From NCBI GenBank assembly GCA_002483395.1, contig DLHV01000266.1, positions 16,404-23,600 of the forward strand: DNA of 7,197 nt, in the 5' to 3' direction. This document shows positions 1-5,577 of the stretch, piece after piece (the first letter of the stretch is position 1; each line of letters starts with the position of its first letter). Origin of the DNA: Chloracidobacterium sp. UBA7659. GTDB taxonomy: Bacteria; Acidobacteriota; Blastocatellia; Pyrinomonadales; Pyrinomonadaceae. The notes beneath the pieces are model-generated. The model was not told where the DNA came from. It did not search any database and saw only the letters and a program-made list of their open reading frames with translations. Made by a program: the position numbers and the translations under genes.

Positions 1-453
1 AAGATAGGTGTAGATGTTGTAGCTGCCGCTCATCGCGATCGTGCCGCGAAAATTATCCGAGTGTTTGAAATAGGTATTTGCCGCCAGAAGAGCTCCAAGC
101 GAAGCTCCGGTGGTGAGTGGTTTCGCATCCTGACCGCATTCGTTGCGGATAAGCGGAAGCACTTCCTCCATGATGTACTTGTCGTAACGCGACAGCATCT
201 CGACCTTCCAGCCCGGATGCGATTCCTTATTCAGCAGGCTGTAGCGGTTTACGGAGTTGATCGAATACGCACGGACCAAGCCATTCTCGATGAACCATTT
301 GATCGCGTCAATCAGGTAAAACCTCTCGTACTCGAGATAATCGGCGGCGGCCGTCGGGAACATGAGCAGTGGATGACCCGCGTGTCCGTAGGCAACCAGC
401 GGCATATCCATACCCAAATTGTTACTAAACCACGAAGTTGTATCGCGTCGCAT
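1..453 (-). CDS. Alpha/beta-hydrolase esterase, 3'-truncated by the window edge
   Basis: The first 151 residues are present and the frame stays open to base 1, so the C-terminus lies outside the window. It has the look of the putative esterase family (esterase D / PHB depolymerase-like; possibly the COG4947 type), cytosolic because no signal peptide is seen. An early segment GHAGHPLLMFPT (about residues 23-34) fits the strand and oxyanion region near the N-terminus of the fold. The nucleophile elbow GASLG is at residues 116-120 with Ser118 as likely catalytic serine, followed by a hydrophobic GTIAMSGSY strand. The catalytic Asp and His would lie in the missing part. The only in-frame start is the ATG at 451-453, because an in-frame stop at 484-486 precedes it with no other start between. 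AGGAG lies about 12 bases upstream, a long spacing. Substrate unknown. It is separated from the next minus-strand gene by 170 bases containing a terminator-like hairpin, so it probably has its own promoter. Confidence 0.8.
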   Translation of the reverse strand, partial: MRRDTTSWFSNNLGMDMPLVAYGHAGHPLLMFPTAAADYLEYERFYLIDAIKWFIENGLVRAYSINSVNRYSLLNKESHPGWKVEMLSRYDKYIMEEVLPLIRNECGQDAKPLTTGASLGALLAANTYFKHSDNFRGTIAMSGSYNIYTYL

Positions 454-550
454 AAAACAAGCAAGCTCCTGATTGATTTTGAATTACTGAGGTTAAAGGA
501 AAATCTCCTCCACCGCAAGTAAGAAGCGAACCGAGGCGAAACACTGGGTT

Positions 551-584
551 TCAAAAATGTAGGACAAGCCGCCAAGCCTGTCCT
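551..584 (-). terminator. Rho-independent terminator candidate downstream of the lipoprotein gene
   Basis: Read on the minus strand, AGGACAGGC and GCTTGTCCT form a 9-bp stem around the 6-base loop TTGGCG, followed by ACATTTTTG. One pair is G-U in minus-strand RNA and would be A.C on the plus strand, so the structure is better as a minus-strand terminator. It sits about 40 bases beyond the lipoprotein stop codon. The T-run begins three bases after the stem, so termination efficiency is uncertain. Confidence 0.5.
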
Positions 585-598
585 TTACGTCACTGAGC

Positions 599-618
599 GA
601 CAGACTTCGCAGTCCGTC
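599..618 (-). other. GNRA-capped hairpin just after the lipoprotein stop codon
   Basis: Minus-strand GACGGACT and AGTCTGTC pair over 8 bp (one G-U) with loop GCGA, which fits the GNRA tetraloop pattern. It begins five bases after the stop codon. No T-run follows, so by itself it is more likely a 3'-end stabilising hairpin or a small palindromic repeat than a terminator. It lies 14 bases before the terminator-like hairpin in the direction of transcription. Confidence 0.4.
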
Positions 619-623
619 GTACA

Positions 624-1565
624 TCATTTCACCACTGTAATTTCCCGCGTCGTCGAATTGTATCCGCCGTTATCTACAAGATTACCGTCTTTGTCGATAA
701 GTTCAAGCCTTATACTGTGCGTGCCGGCCGTCAATCCCGAAAGCCAGATCGGCCACCATTTCTCGATGTACCTGGCTTCCCCGCCGTCAACTGAATACCG
801 CACGCGATATTCGCCGCCTTCAAAGGCCAGTCTTGCATTAGAGAGCCAAAAGTCTATCATTATCGTGTCCGCTTCGGTTCCTTTGTATTCACCCTTCGGC
901 CGACTATAAGTCAGTAAAGGTTTGGTGAAATCGATCGGACCGGCGGTCGAGGTTTGCATGTCCTTCCCTTCAGGAGCCGCATTTGTATTCGACATTGGCT
1001 GACCCGAATTTGTCGTTGCTGGTCTGTTCGCGTCGGCTCCACCTTTTTTGACGGTAAATTTAACCATCTGAAACGCGCCTCCATTTTTATAGCTTTCATG
1101 CCACGGGCGCGATGGGAAAACGCGAAGCGTGTGCTCGCCATCTGCGACATTTCGCAACTCGAAAGGTTGACCCAGATTGTAATATGCCTCATAGGGTTGA
1201 TTGTCCAAAATGACGTGGATGTGGTTTCCGGTATGTGTCTTCTCGTCCATCATCGGCTTGTAGCCTTTGAGGTCGCCACCGAGAAGCAGCTTCACTTTAA
1301 CGGTCGAGCTCCTAATCATGCTATTTGCCGGAGGCTCGACGATCCTTAAGGCAGGTCTCGCCTCGTCCTGGCTGCCCCGGGCGACCATTTGGTCCCCGAT
1401 CATCTTCGGACGTTCGGCGATTGTTATTGTGTCTTTCGCCGCGTCGGGCGTGCCGGCCATATTTACATTTCCGTTTTCGGGTTCATTATTTGCCGTCGGC
1501 GAGGAGCCACAGCCCCATGTAAAGACCAATAGTATGACCAGCCCGTATAGTTTCGTATTCCTCAT
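624..1565 (-). CDS. Envelope lipoprotein with two Ig-like beta domains
   Basis: A 313-aa exported lipoprotein of unknown function. Residues 1-18 form a short charged then hydrophobic signal; Cys19 (VFTWGC) is the probable lipidated residue, although the -3 position is Thr and not the usual Leu, so the lipobox is imperfect. A low-complexity Asn/Pro/Glu/Ala stretch follows, then a beta-rich domain at about 72-174, a second polar linker at 175-210, and another beta-rich domain at about 211-313. The two domains resemble each other: each has a strand pattern ending in a D-G/N element, a G-x-H-(T/S)-(L/I)-R motif (GEHTLRV; GTHSIRL) and a later NGG turn, suggesting duplication. A good ribosome site (AAGGAG, about five bases from ATG) fixes the start. 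It starts 23 bases after the lipB stop and is probably co-transcribed with it, without an obvious functional link. Binding or structural role only; no catalytic motif seen. Confidence 0.8.
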   Translation of the reverse strand: MRNTKLYGLVILLVFTWGCGSSPTANNEPENGNVNMAGTPDAAKDTITIAERPKMIGDQMVARGSQDEARPALRIVEPPANSMIRSSTVKVKLLLGGDLKGYKPMMDEKTHTGNHIHVILDNQPYEAYYNLGQPFELRNVADGEHTLRVFPSRPWHESYKNGGAFQMVKFTVKKGGADANRPATTNSGQPMSNTNAAPEGKDMQTSTAGPIDFTKPLLTYSRPKGEYKGTEADTIMIDFWLSNARLAFEGGEYRVRYSVDGGEARYIEKWWPIWLSGLTAGTHSIRLELIDKDGNLVDNGGYNSTTREITVVK

Positions 1566-1588
1566 TATTTCTCCTTGGCTTATAACTA

Positions 1589-2284
1589 TCAGATCGCTTC
1601 CGCAACGCTTCGCGGGCTATGCAAACTGACGTTTGAAATCTGAGCTTCCACATACCCAAAAACAGTCTTAAAATTCGCGATCAGCCTTTCTTCAACCTCC
1701 ACGATGTCTATTTCGCGGCCGAGGAGCTTGTCCATCGACGCCACTGGTTCGCCTTCGCACGCGATTATCCAGTTGTAATAGCTGAGGTCTGTGTTGCAAT
1801 TCAGAGCAAAGCCGTGTGTTGTGACCCACCGTTTTATATGAACACCTATCGCCGCAACTTTGCCTTCGCGTGTGTGAACACCCGTCAATCCTTCGATCCG
1901 AAACGCCTCGATATTGAAGTCAGACATAGTTCGGATCAGGACTTCTTCAAGATCGCGGACATATTTGTGAACGTCTTCGCGGTCGGGCGAAAGGCTGACG
2001 ATGGGGTAGCCGACGATCTGCCCGAGGCCATGATAAGTCACTTTACCGCCGCGGTTTGTTTCAAATACATCGACGCCCAAATTTTTTAATAGCTCGGCGG
2101 TTGCCAGAACGCCATTTTCCTTAGCTCGCCGGCCGATCGTAAAAGTATGCGGGTGTTCGAGCAGCAGAAAAAAGTCGTTTTGCCGCCCGGCAATCACCTC
2201 TGTCTCGATCGTCCGTTGAATCTCAAGGCCCTCGGCATAGCCTACCCGCCCAAGGCGGCAAACTTCTAATGTCCTTTTATGCAT
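1589..2284 (-). CDS. lipB: Lipoyl(octanoyl) transferase
   Basis: LipB transfers the octanoyl group from acyl carrier protein to a specific lysine of lipoyl domains (pyruvate and 2-oxoglutarate dehydrogenase E2, glycine cleavage H protein) or GcvH; LipA then inserts sulfur. It is cytosolic. The 231-aa length fits the family. Signature motifs are present: LLEHPHTFTIGRR (41-53), RGGKVTYHGLGQ (78-89), GKVAAIGVHIKRWVTTHG (141-158) and LNCNTDLSYYNWIIACEG (161-178). By analogy with E. coli LipB, Lys142 and Cys176 are the catalytic pair. The start ATG at 2282-2284 has only a weak purine stretch (GAGAG) directly before it, but gives the expected N-terminus. lipA is not in the window. It is followed after 23 bases by the lipoprotein gene and diverges from a small exported protein gene. 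No missing key residue. Confidence 0.95.
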   Translation of the reverse strand: MHKRTLEVCRLGRVGYAEGLEIQRTIETEVIAGRQNDFFLLLEHPHTFTIGRRAKENGVLATAELLKNLGVDVFETNRGGKVTYHGLGQIVGYPIVSLSPDREDVHKYVRDLEEVLIRTMSDFNIEAFRIEGLTGVHTREGKVAAIGVHIKRWVTTHGFALNCNTDLSYYNWIIACEGEPVASMDKLLGREIDIVEVEERLIANFKTVFGYVEAQISNVSLHSPRSVAEAI

Positions 2285-2334
2285 CTCTCTTATGATAAAA
2301 TTTTTAGAAGCATTTGAACAGAATGGGTCAATTT
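2285..2334. promoter_or_regulatory. Divergent promoter region between lipB and the exported-protein gene
   Basis: Only 50 bases separate the two divergent start codons. The centre is AT-rich and contains TATGATAAAATTTTTA from 2291. TATGAT (2291-2296) is a plausible -10 for the plus-strand gene, giving a leader of about 30 bases, but no good -35 is seen at 17 bases. The lipB promoter must lie here or inside the neighbouring gene. This is inferred from gene arrangement more than from consensus match. Confidence 0.35.
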
Positions 2335-2850
2335 ATGAAAACAATAACAAAACTTGCCTTTACCGCCCTTGCCCTCTCCATATTCGCGGTTTCCGCCGCT
2401 GCCCAGAAAAAAAAGCCAGTCGTTTACCCAAAGCCATCGGTAGTGACCACAAATATGGGTCCCACCGCCGCGCAGGTTTCGGACGCCCAGAAAGTTTCCA
2501 ATCAGGTAATGAATGTAACCAAGTTTCTTTATGTTCTCGGCGGAGCCGCTAAAGGAATGGAAGATATCGACCGAGATACGAAGGCAAATAAAGCAGCTCG
2601 GGACGCGAATGCCTTAAATAAAACAAAATTTATTCAGACGATCCGCAATCTGCGGGCAGGACTGGCCGTTCTCGAAGTAGATTTTCGGACCAAGCCATTG
2701 TTGAAAAAATATCTCGTTAAGATTGATGGAATCACCGCATTAAGCGCTCAGGCCGAAGACCTGGCGGTTGCCGGAAAGTTCAGCGAATCCGGACGTCCGT
2801 TGGTAATGGTCGTTGAAAAGTTATCGGATACCCTTGTGGCGATGCCGTAA
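2335..2850 (+). CDS. Small exported helical protein, function unknown
   Basis: A 171-aa protein I do not recognise. Residues 1-23 form a classical Sec signal peptide (MKTITK, then a hydrophobic core, then SAAA before Gln24), so the mature product of about 148 residues is periplasmic or outer-membrane associated. There is no cysteine at the cleavage site, so it is not a lipoprotein. The mature part starts with a basic KKKP stretch and Pro/Thr-rich segment, then appears mostly alpha-helical with alternating charged and aliphatic residues (about 50-170), with no cysteines and no recognisable catalytic motif. An in-frame ATG seven codons upstream (2314) is possible but would put seven residues ahead of a clean signal peptide, so 2335 is preferred. 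No strong ribosome site precedes either. The gene stands alone, divergent from lipB and convergent with the thioredoxin-like gene. Confidence 0.75.
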   Translation: MKTITKLAFTALALSIFAVSAAAQKKKPVVYPKPSVVTTNMGPTAAQVSDAQKVSNQVMNVTKFLYVLGGAAKGMEDIDRDTKANKAARDANALNKTKFIQTIRNLRAGLAVLEVDFRTKPLLKKYLVKIDGITALSAQAEDLAVAGKFSESGRPLVMVVEKLSDTLVAMP

Positions 2851-2893
2851 GCCGCCTATGGAAACGCGGCGGTAATTTTACGGTTTTTTCAGA
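2851..2893 (+). terminator. Terminator candidate after the exported-protein gene
   Basis: GCCGCC (2851-2856) can pair with GGCGGT (2868-2873), six pairs including one G-U, with an 11-base loop, directly after the stop codon. It is followed by TAATTTTA and then a six-T run at 2883-2888. The T-rich tail overlaps the 3' end of the convergent minus-strand gene. The interrupted T-run makes it a moderate candidate. In the minus direction no T-run follows the stem, so it would serve only the plus-strand gene. Confidence 0.4.
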
Positions 2894-3543
2894 ACAGGGG
2901 CACTCTTTTCCGGTTCGCAAACCTCGATCTTTGTGCTGCCTGAAACCGTAGCCTTCGCTTCCTCCACAGGCAAGCCGAGTTTTGCCCGGATAAACTCTTC
3001 CGCCTCTGTCTGGATCAGTTCGCCGTTCACGACCGGAGCCTTTTTCGTCATTGTCATACCGCCCGGTTCCAGCTTGCCCACTTCGAGAAAGACATACCAC
3101 GGTGAACCCCAATTTCGTGTATCGCCGGTCGATTTGCGGTATTCATAATGCTGCGTCGTCTGCTTTGCCGTTCGGGCGTCGGATTCCCAAACTACTGGAA
3201 AAGTCAGTCTGAACAGATCAATGTGCGTTTTCATCACATCAACAGGCTCGTATTCGCCAACCGCAATGACATCAAACCCGCTGGCCTTATACTTTTCGTA
3301 CATTTTCTGGACAAACGGCGCGTCATGCTTCCAGTTCGGACACCACGGAGCGAAATAAACCACCATCACAAGCTTTTTACCGAATGTGAATTTCCGGAGA
3401 TTCATATCACTGCCGGTCTTTGCGTTCTGGTAAACCCAATCCTTGTAAGCGATTTCTTTTTCGACGATCGGCGACTGCTCATTTTGCGCAGAAACGTATA
3501 TAAAGCTGAGAGAAAGAACGACCAGGGCAAGCACGAATTTCAT
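2878..3543 (-). CDS. Exported thioredoxin-fold (TlpA/ResA-like) protein with CPNW active-site variant
   Basis: A 221-aa exported protein with a signal peptide at residues 1-19 or so (MKFVLALVVLSLSFIYVSA). Residues 43-160 follow the TlpA/ResA/AhpC-like thioredoxin pattern: a strand KKLVMVVYFAPWCPNWKHDAP (split over 55-75), helix, GFDVIAVGEYE strand, and GSPWYVFLE with the probable cis-proline at Pro148. The canonical WCxxC is replaced by W-C-P-N-W: Cys68 remains but the resolving cysteine is Trp71. A lone cysteine near the C-terminus (Cys209) is the only other one in the mature protein. It could act as a monothiol reductase, a one-Cys peroxidatic protein or a binding protein; a normal disulfide reductase mechanism is unlikely. 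The start is set by GGAG seven bases before ATG 3541-3543; the ATG 15 bases further upstream would include this site in the coding region. A PepSY-TM gene lies 112 bases upstream on the same strand. Confidence 0.8.
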   Translation of the reverse strand: MKFVLALVVLSLSFIYVSAQNEQSPIVEKEIAYKDWVYQNAKTGSDMNLRKFTFGKKLVMVVYFAPWCPNWKHDAPFVQKMYEKYKASGFDVIAVGEYEPVDVMKTHIDLFRLTFPVVWESDARTAKQTTQHYEYRKSTGDTRNWGSPWYVFLEVGKLEPGGMTMTKKAPVVNGELIQTEAEEFIRAKLGLPVEEAKATVSGSTKIEVCEPEKSAPVLKKP

Positions 3544-3564
3544 TGAACTACTCCACATAGAAAA

Positions 3565-3593
3565 AGACTAGCTGTTCAGATGATTTTAGGCAA
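3565..3593 (-). promoter_or_regulatory. Weak promoter candidate for the thioredoxin-like gene
   Basis: On the minus strand TTGCCT (3588-3593) is followed after exactly 17 bases by TAGTCT (3565-3570), a partial match to -35/-10 consensus, positioned to give a short leader before the GGAG and ATG at 3543. Match to the -10 is only three of six, so this may be chance. The alternative is read-through from the PepSY gene upstream. Confidence 0.22.
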
Positions 3594-3655
3594 CGGAAAA
3601 GTTGTCGGTACAAAAGGCAGAAACGCGGGCCGCAAGGAGTACGTTTTCGGATAAC

Positions 3656-4159
3656 TTACGCACGTACCTGCTTCCGCATAAGCTTTTTCGACCAGTAGAC
3701 GATATTCAAATAGATGCCCGTTATTGCCGAAAGCGCCGCCAAACCGGAGAATAATAGCAGAAACGTTACTTGCCAGCTTCCGGTAAAATAGTAGAAATGA
3801 GCTTCGCGAAAGAACCGTGTTTTCAGGCTCGGCGGTGCCGACATCCGTGCTTCGCCGGTTTCGGCGTCAATAAAGATCGAATCGGCGCCGAGCCCGCCGA
3901 CAGATTGATACTGCGGCCGGCCGTCCTTCATCAGCAGTGTCAAAGCAGTCATCGGCAATTGCTTACCGGCTACCTCGTTGGCTTTCAGCATTGCTTCGGC
4001 AGGAGTAACTTTTACCCGCGACACGTCGATCTTCTCGACCGTTCCGCCCTCGACCATGTTCGGCAGAGCGTAAAGAAATCCGCTTAAGGCCCACGCGAGG
4101 ACAGGGATAGAAACGAAAACGCCGAGAATAAGGTGAATCTGATAGATGAATTTGCTCAT
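3656..4159 (-). CDS. PepSY-associated transmembrane protein, short two-TM form
   Basis: A 167-aa inner-membrane protein. Residues 7-31 (HLILGVFVSIPVLAWALSGF) match the first membrane segment typical of PepSY_TM proteins. A periplasmic PepSY-like region follows, with helix VTPAEAMLKANEVAG (51-65) and a strand pair ending IFIDAETGEARM (95-106). The conserved FREAHFYYFTG (117-127) then leads into the second membrane segment (131-155), with a basic cytoplasmic tail. Longer family members, with more membrane segments, are often linked to siderophore or iron reduction; this short form has an unknown role. ATG 4157-4159 is chosen because the 11-residue upstream extension is encoded by an intergenic repeat. 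No clear ribosome site. It precedes the CPNW thioredoxin-like gene on the same strand by 112 bases, so co-expression is possible but not shown. Confidence 0.8.
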   Translation of the reverse strand: MSKFIYQIHLILGVFVSIPVLAWALSGFLYALPNMVEGGTVEKIDVSRVKVTPAEAMLKANEVAGKQLPMTALTLLMKDGRPQYQSVGGLGADSIFIDAETGEARMSAPPSLKTRFFREAHFYYFTGSWQVTFLLLFSGLAALSAITGIYLNIVYWSKKLMRKQVRA

Positions 4160-4166
4160 AACTTTT

Positions 4167-4196
4167 AGCCACGGATGCACACAGATTAGCACAGAT
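4167..4196 (+). repeat. CACRGAT short-period array, left arm
   Basis: Three successive 10-base units, each ending CACGGAT, CACAGAT and CACAGAT (4170-4176, 4180-4186, 4190-4196). The sequence resembles a dispersed extragenic repeat that I recall from unrelated bacterial genomes. It immediately precedes the PepSY gene on its coding strand and forms an inverted pair with the array at 4244-4273. Confidence 0.75.
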
Positions 4197-4243
4197 GAAA
4201 ATCAAGATGGTTTTTCAGAATCTCATTCAATTCCTGAATTAAA

Positions 4244-4273
4244 ATCCGTGCCCATCTGTGTTAATCTGTGGTT
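4244..4273 (-). repeat. CACRGAT short-period array, inverted right arm
   Basis: On the plus strand three units begin ATCCGTG, ATCTGTG and ATCTGTG at 10-base spacing (4244, 4254, 4264), the reverse complement of the left-arm unit. The CACGGAT variant lies at the inner end here and at the outer end in the left arm, so the arms are not perfect mirror images. The 47 bases between the arms (4197-4243) are AT-rich and contain the small palindrome AATTCCTGAATT. Confidence 0.75.
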
Positions 4274-4298
4274 TCATTCTTATTTGCCAGATTAAATT

Positions 4299-4730
4299 AT
4301 GAGCAATCAACCAACAGTATCCGATATCTTTCGGCGAGCATTGGAAATGCGGCGGGCAAACCCGAATGCTTCGTATAAGGACGTTGCGGAGCAGCTTCTT
4401 AGCGAATACGGCGGCAAGCCTTTTCCGGCAACGGCTTTTTTGACTATTCCCGAATACGACAACATTGCTCCAGAAGAGGATTGGACAGCGGGCCTGCCGA
4501 TCGTGATGCGCGGTATCCAGAACGAGGACTGGAATGATGTAGTACACGGAATAATTATCAGCCTTGAACAGGTCGAAAATTACCCTAAGCAGTCAGGCCG
4601 CGAGGACGATCCTGCAAAGGAATGGCGAAATCGCAGCAAGGGAATTGCCGAAGCGGAAGAAAAAGTTATTGCCGAATGGATGCCCGAAGAGCTCATGGCA
4701 ATGGCCACGCAGAATGCTAAAGGCGCTTGA
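4299..4730 (+). CDS. Conserved-looking hypothetical cytosolic protein, 143 aa
   Basis: I do not recognise this protein. It has no signal peptide or membrane segment. The N-terminal 40 residues (VSDIFRRALEMRRANPNASYKDVAEQLL) look like a helical bundle with a possible helix-turn-helix-like pattern, but this is weak. A Pro/Asp/Glu-rich middle (45-65) follows, then an aliphatic stretch GLPIVMRGIQNEDWNDVVHGI and a highly charged helical C-terminal part (about 95-143) rich in Glu, Lys and Ala. No cysteines and no catalytic motif. Codon use is like the neighbours and the charge pattern is that of a real soluble protein. The ATG lies 26 bases after the CACRGAT array; no clear ribosome site is seen. 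It is a single gene, convergent with the metallo-hydrolase across a hairpin. Confidence 0.7.
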   Translation: MSNQPTVSDIFRRALEMRRANPNASYKDVAEQLLSEYGGKPFPATAFLTIPEYDNIAPEEDWTAGLPIVMRGIQNEDWNDVVHGIIISLEQVENYPKQSGREDDPAKEWRNRSKGIAEAEEKVIAEWMPEELMAMATQNAKGA

Positions 4731-4750
4731 AAGACTGTTATTAAGAGCGA

Positions 4751-4771
4751 GGGCAAGCCGTCAGCTTGCCC
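4751..4771. terminator. Perfect hairpin between convergent genes, possible bidirectional terminator or palindromic repeat
   Basis: GGGCAAGC (4751-4758) and GCTTGCCC (4764-4771) form a perfect 8-bp stem with loop CGTCA. It lies 20 bases past the stop of the hypothetical gene and 9 bases from the stop of the convergent hydrolase gene. There is no proper T-run on either side, so a factor-independent role is uncertain. Its core resembles the hairpin at 561-584. Confidence 0.45.
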
Positions 4772-4780
4772 CAGTTTCCG

Positions 4781-5548
4781 CTACAGGTCAATTCTCAAAC
4801 CATCTTTAGCCTCGACAACATCATATACCGGATCGAATTTTGCGACTTCCTCATCGAAATTAACCTCATCCCATTCGGGATAGAAGTGCGTCAACATTGC
4901 TTTATTCGGATTTGCTTTGCGAATCAGATACATCGCTTCTGCAAGTTCGAGGTGTTTTTCGACGGGCTTGCCTTTCACGAACGAACATTCCAACAATAGC
5001 AGGTCGACTTTCCGGGCAAAGGCCGCGAGCGGCGGCGATACGCCGGTATCAGACGTGTAAACCAGCGTTTTCCCGTCTTTGGCCCGGAGGTGTATTGCGT
5101 GGCTTTCATTCGTATGCGGCGTGGAGAGTGCGGTGCCCACCAGGGTAGGCAAGACCCCAAACGATTCCAGGGTTTCGATCTCGACTATTTCGATAGGGAA
5201 CGGCTGGTTGAGTAAACCATAATTATTGGCCCGGTCGAAGCTCTGTAATAGATTTTCAATTCCTTTCGGGCCGAAGATCCGCAAAGGCTTTGTCCGGCTT
5301 TGTGTAACAGGAATGTGTTTCGTGCCGAACAGAAACGGAGCCAGTCCGCCGCAATGGTCGAGATGAAAATGCGAGATCCAGATCGCGTCCAGGTTTGCCC
5401 AGTCCAGATTTTCCTGTGCCATTCGGTGGATCGCCGACGCCGAGCAATCCAGCAGCAATGTGCCTCCAGCCGTTTCGAGCCAAAACGCGGAACCGCTCCG
5501 TTTTGGATGCGGAACCGATGTGCCGGAACCAAGGACAGTCAATTTCAT
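4781..5548 (-). CDS. Metallo-beta-lactamase-fold hydrolase, RNase Z-like
   Basis: A 255-aa cytosolic zinc-dependent hydrolase. The N-terminus MKLTVLGSGTSVPHPKRSGS is typical of the RNase Z / short-chain MBL phosphodiesterase branch. Metal ligands are visible: SHFHLDH (His60, His62, Asp64, His65), His145 or His150 in TPHTNESH, Asp167 in VYTSDTG, and His221 in LTHFYP. His199 in the EKHLELAEA segment fits the conserved histidine of the RNase Z HST/HEAT region. It is about 50 residues shorter than typical bacterial RNase Z (about 307 aa), and I see no long Gly/Pro-rich tRNA-clamping arm. So tRNA 3' processing is not assured; a phosphodiesterase or other ester hydrolase role is equally possible. 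Start ATG 5546-5548 gives the family N-terminus; only a weak ribosome site precedes it. It is divergent from bshB1, 116 bases apart. Confidence 0.88.
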   Translation of the reverse strand: MKLTVLGSGTSVPHPKRSGSAFWLETAGGTLLLDCSASAIHRMAQENLDWANLDAIWISHFHLDHCGGLAPFLFGTKHIPVTQSRTKPLRIFGPKGIENLLQSFDRANNYGLLNQPFPIEIVEIETLESFGVLPTLVGTALSTPHTNESHAIHLRAKDGKTLVYTSDTGVSPPLAAFARKVDLLLLECSFVKGKPVEKHLELAEAMYLIRKANPNKAMLTHFYPEWDEVNFDEEVAKFDPVYDVVEAKDGLRIDL

Positions 5549-5577
5549 ATGGTTATCTTAGCAAACTGGAATTCTAA

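Noticed and set aside
61..522. Plus-strand open frame of 153 codons
   Set aside because: It lies opposite the esterase gene, whose minus-strand translation has a clear GASLG nucleophile motif; the plus-strand product has no sensible composition.
954..1629. Several plus-strand open frames opposite the lipoprotein
   Set aside because: They are antisense to a gene with a lipobox, a strong ribosome site and repeated domains; none has a motif or ribosome site of its own.
3544..3558. Earlier ATG for the thioredoxin-like gene
   Set aside because: It would place the GGAG ribosome site inside the coding region and add residues before a clean signal peptide.
3594..3655. Possible structured element between the PepSY and thioredoxin-like genes
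   Set aside because: The GC-rich GCGGGCCGC is palindromic but leaves a one-base loop, and no longer stem or T-run is present.
4160..4205. Longer starts for the PepSY protein, or a separate small minus-strand protein beginning here
   Set aside because: The extra residues are encoded by the CACRGAT repeat, and the membrane protein starts naturally at 4159.
4167..4273. Insertion sequence or MITE ends
   Set aside because: The inverted arms are composed of short tandem units, no target-site duplication is visible and no transposase is present; treated as an extragenic repeat instead.
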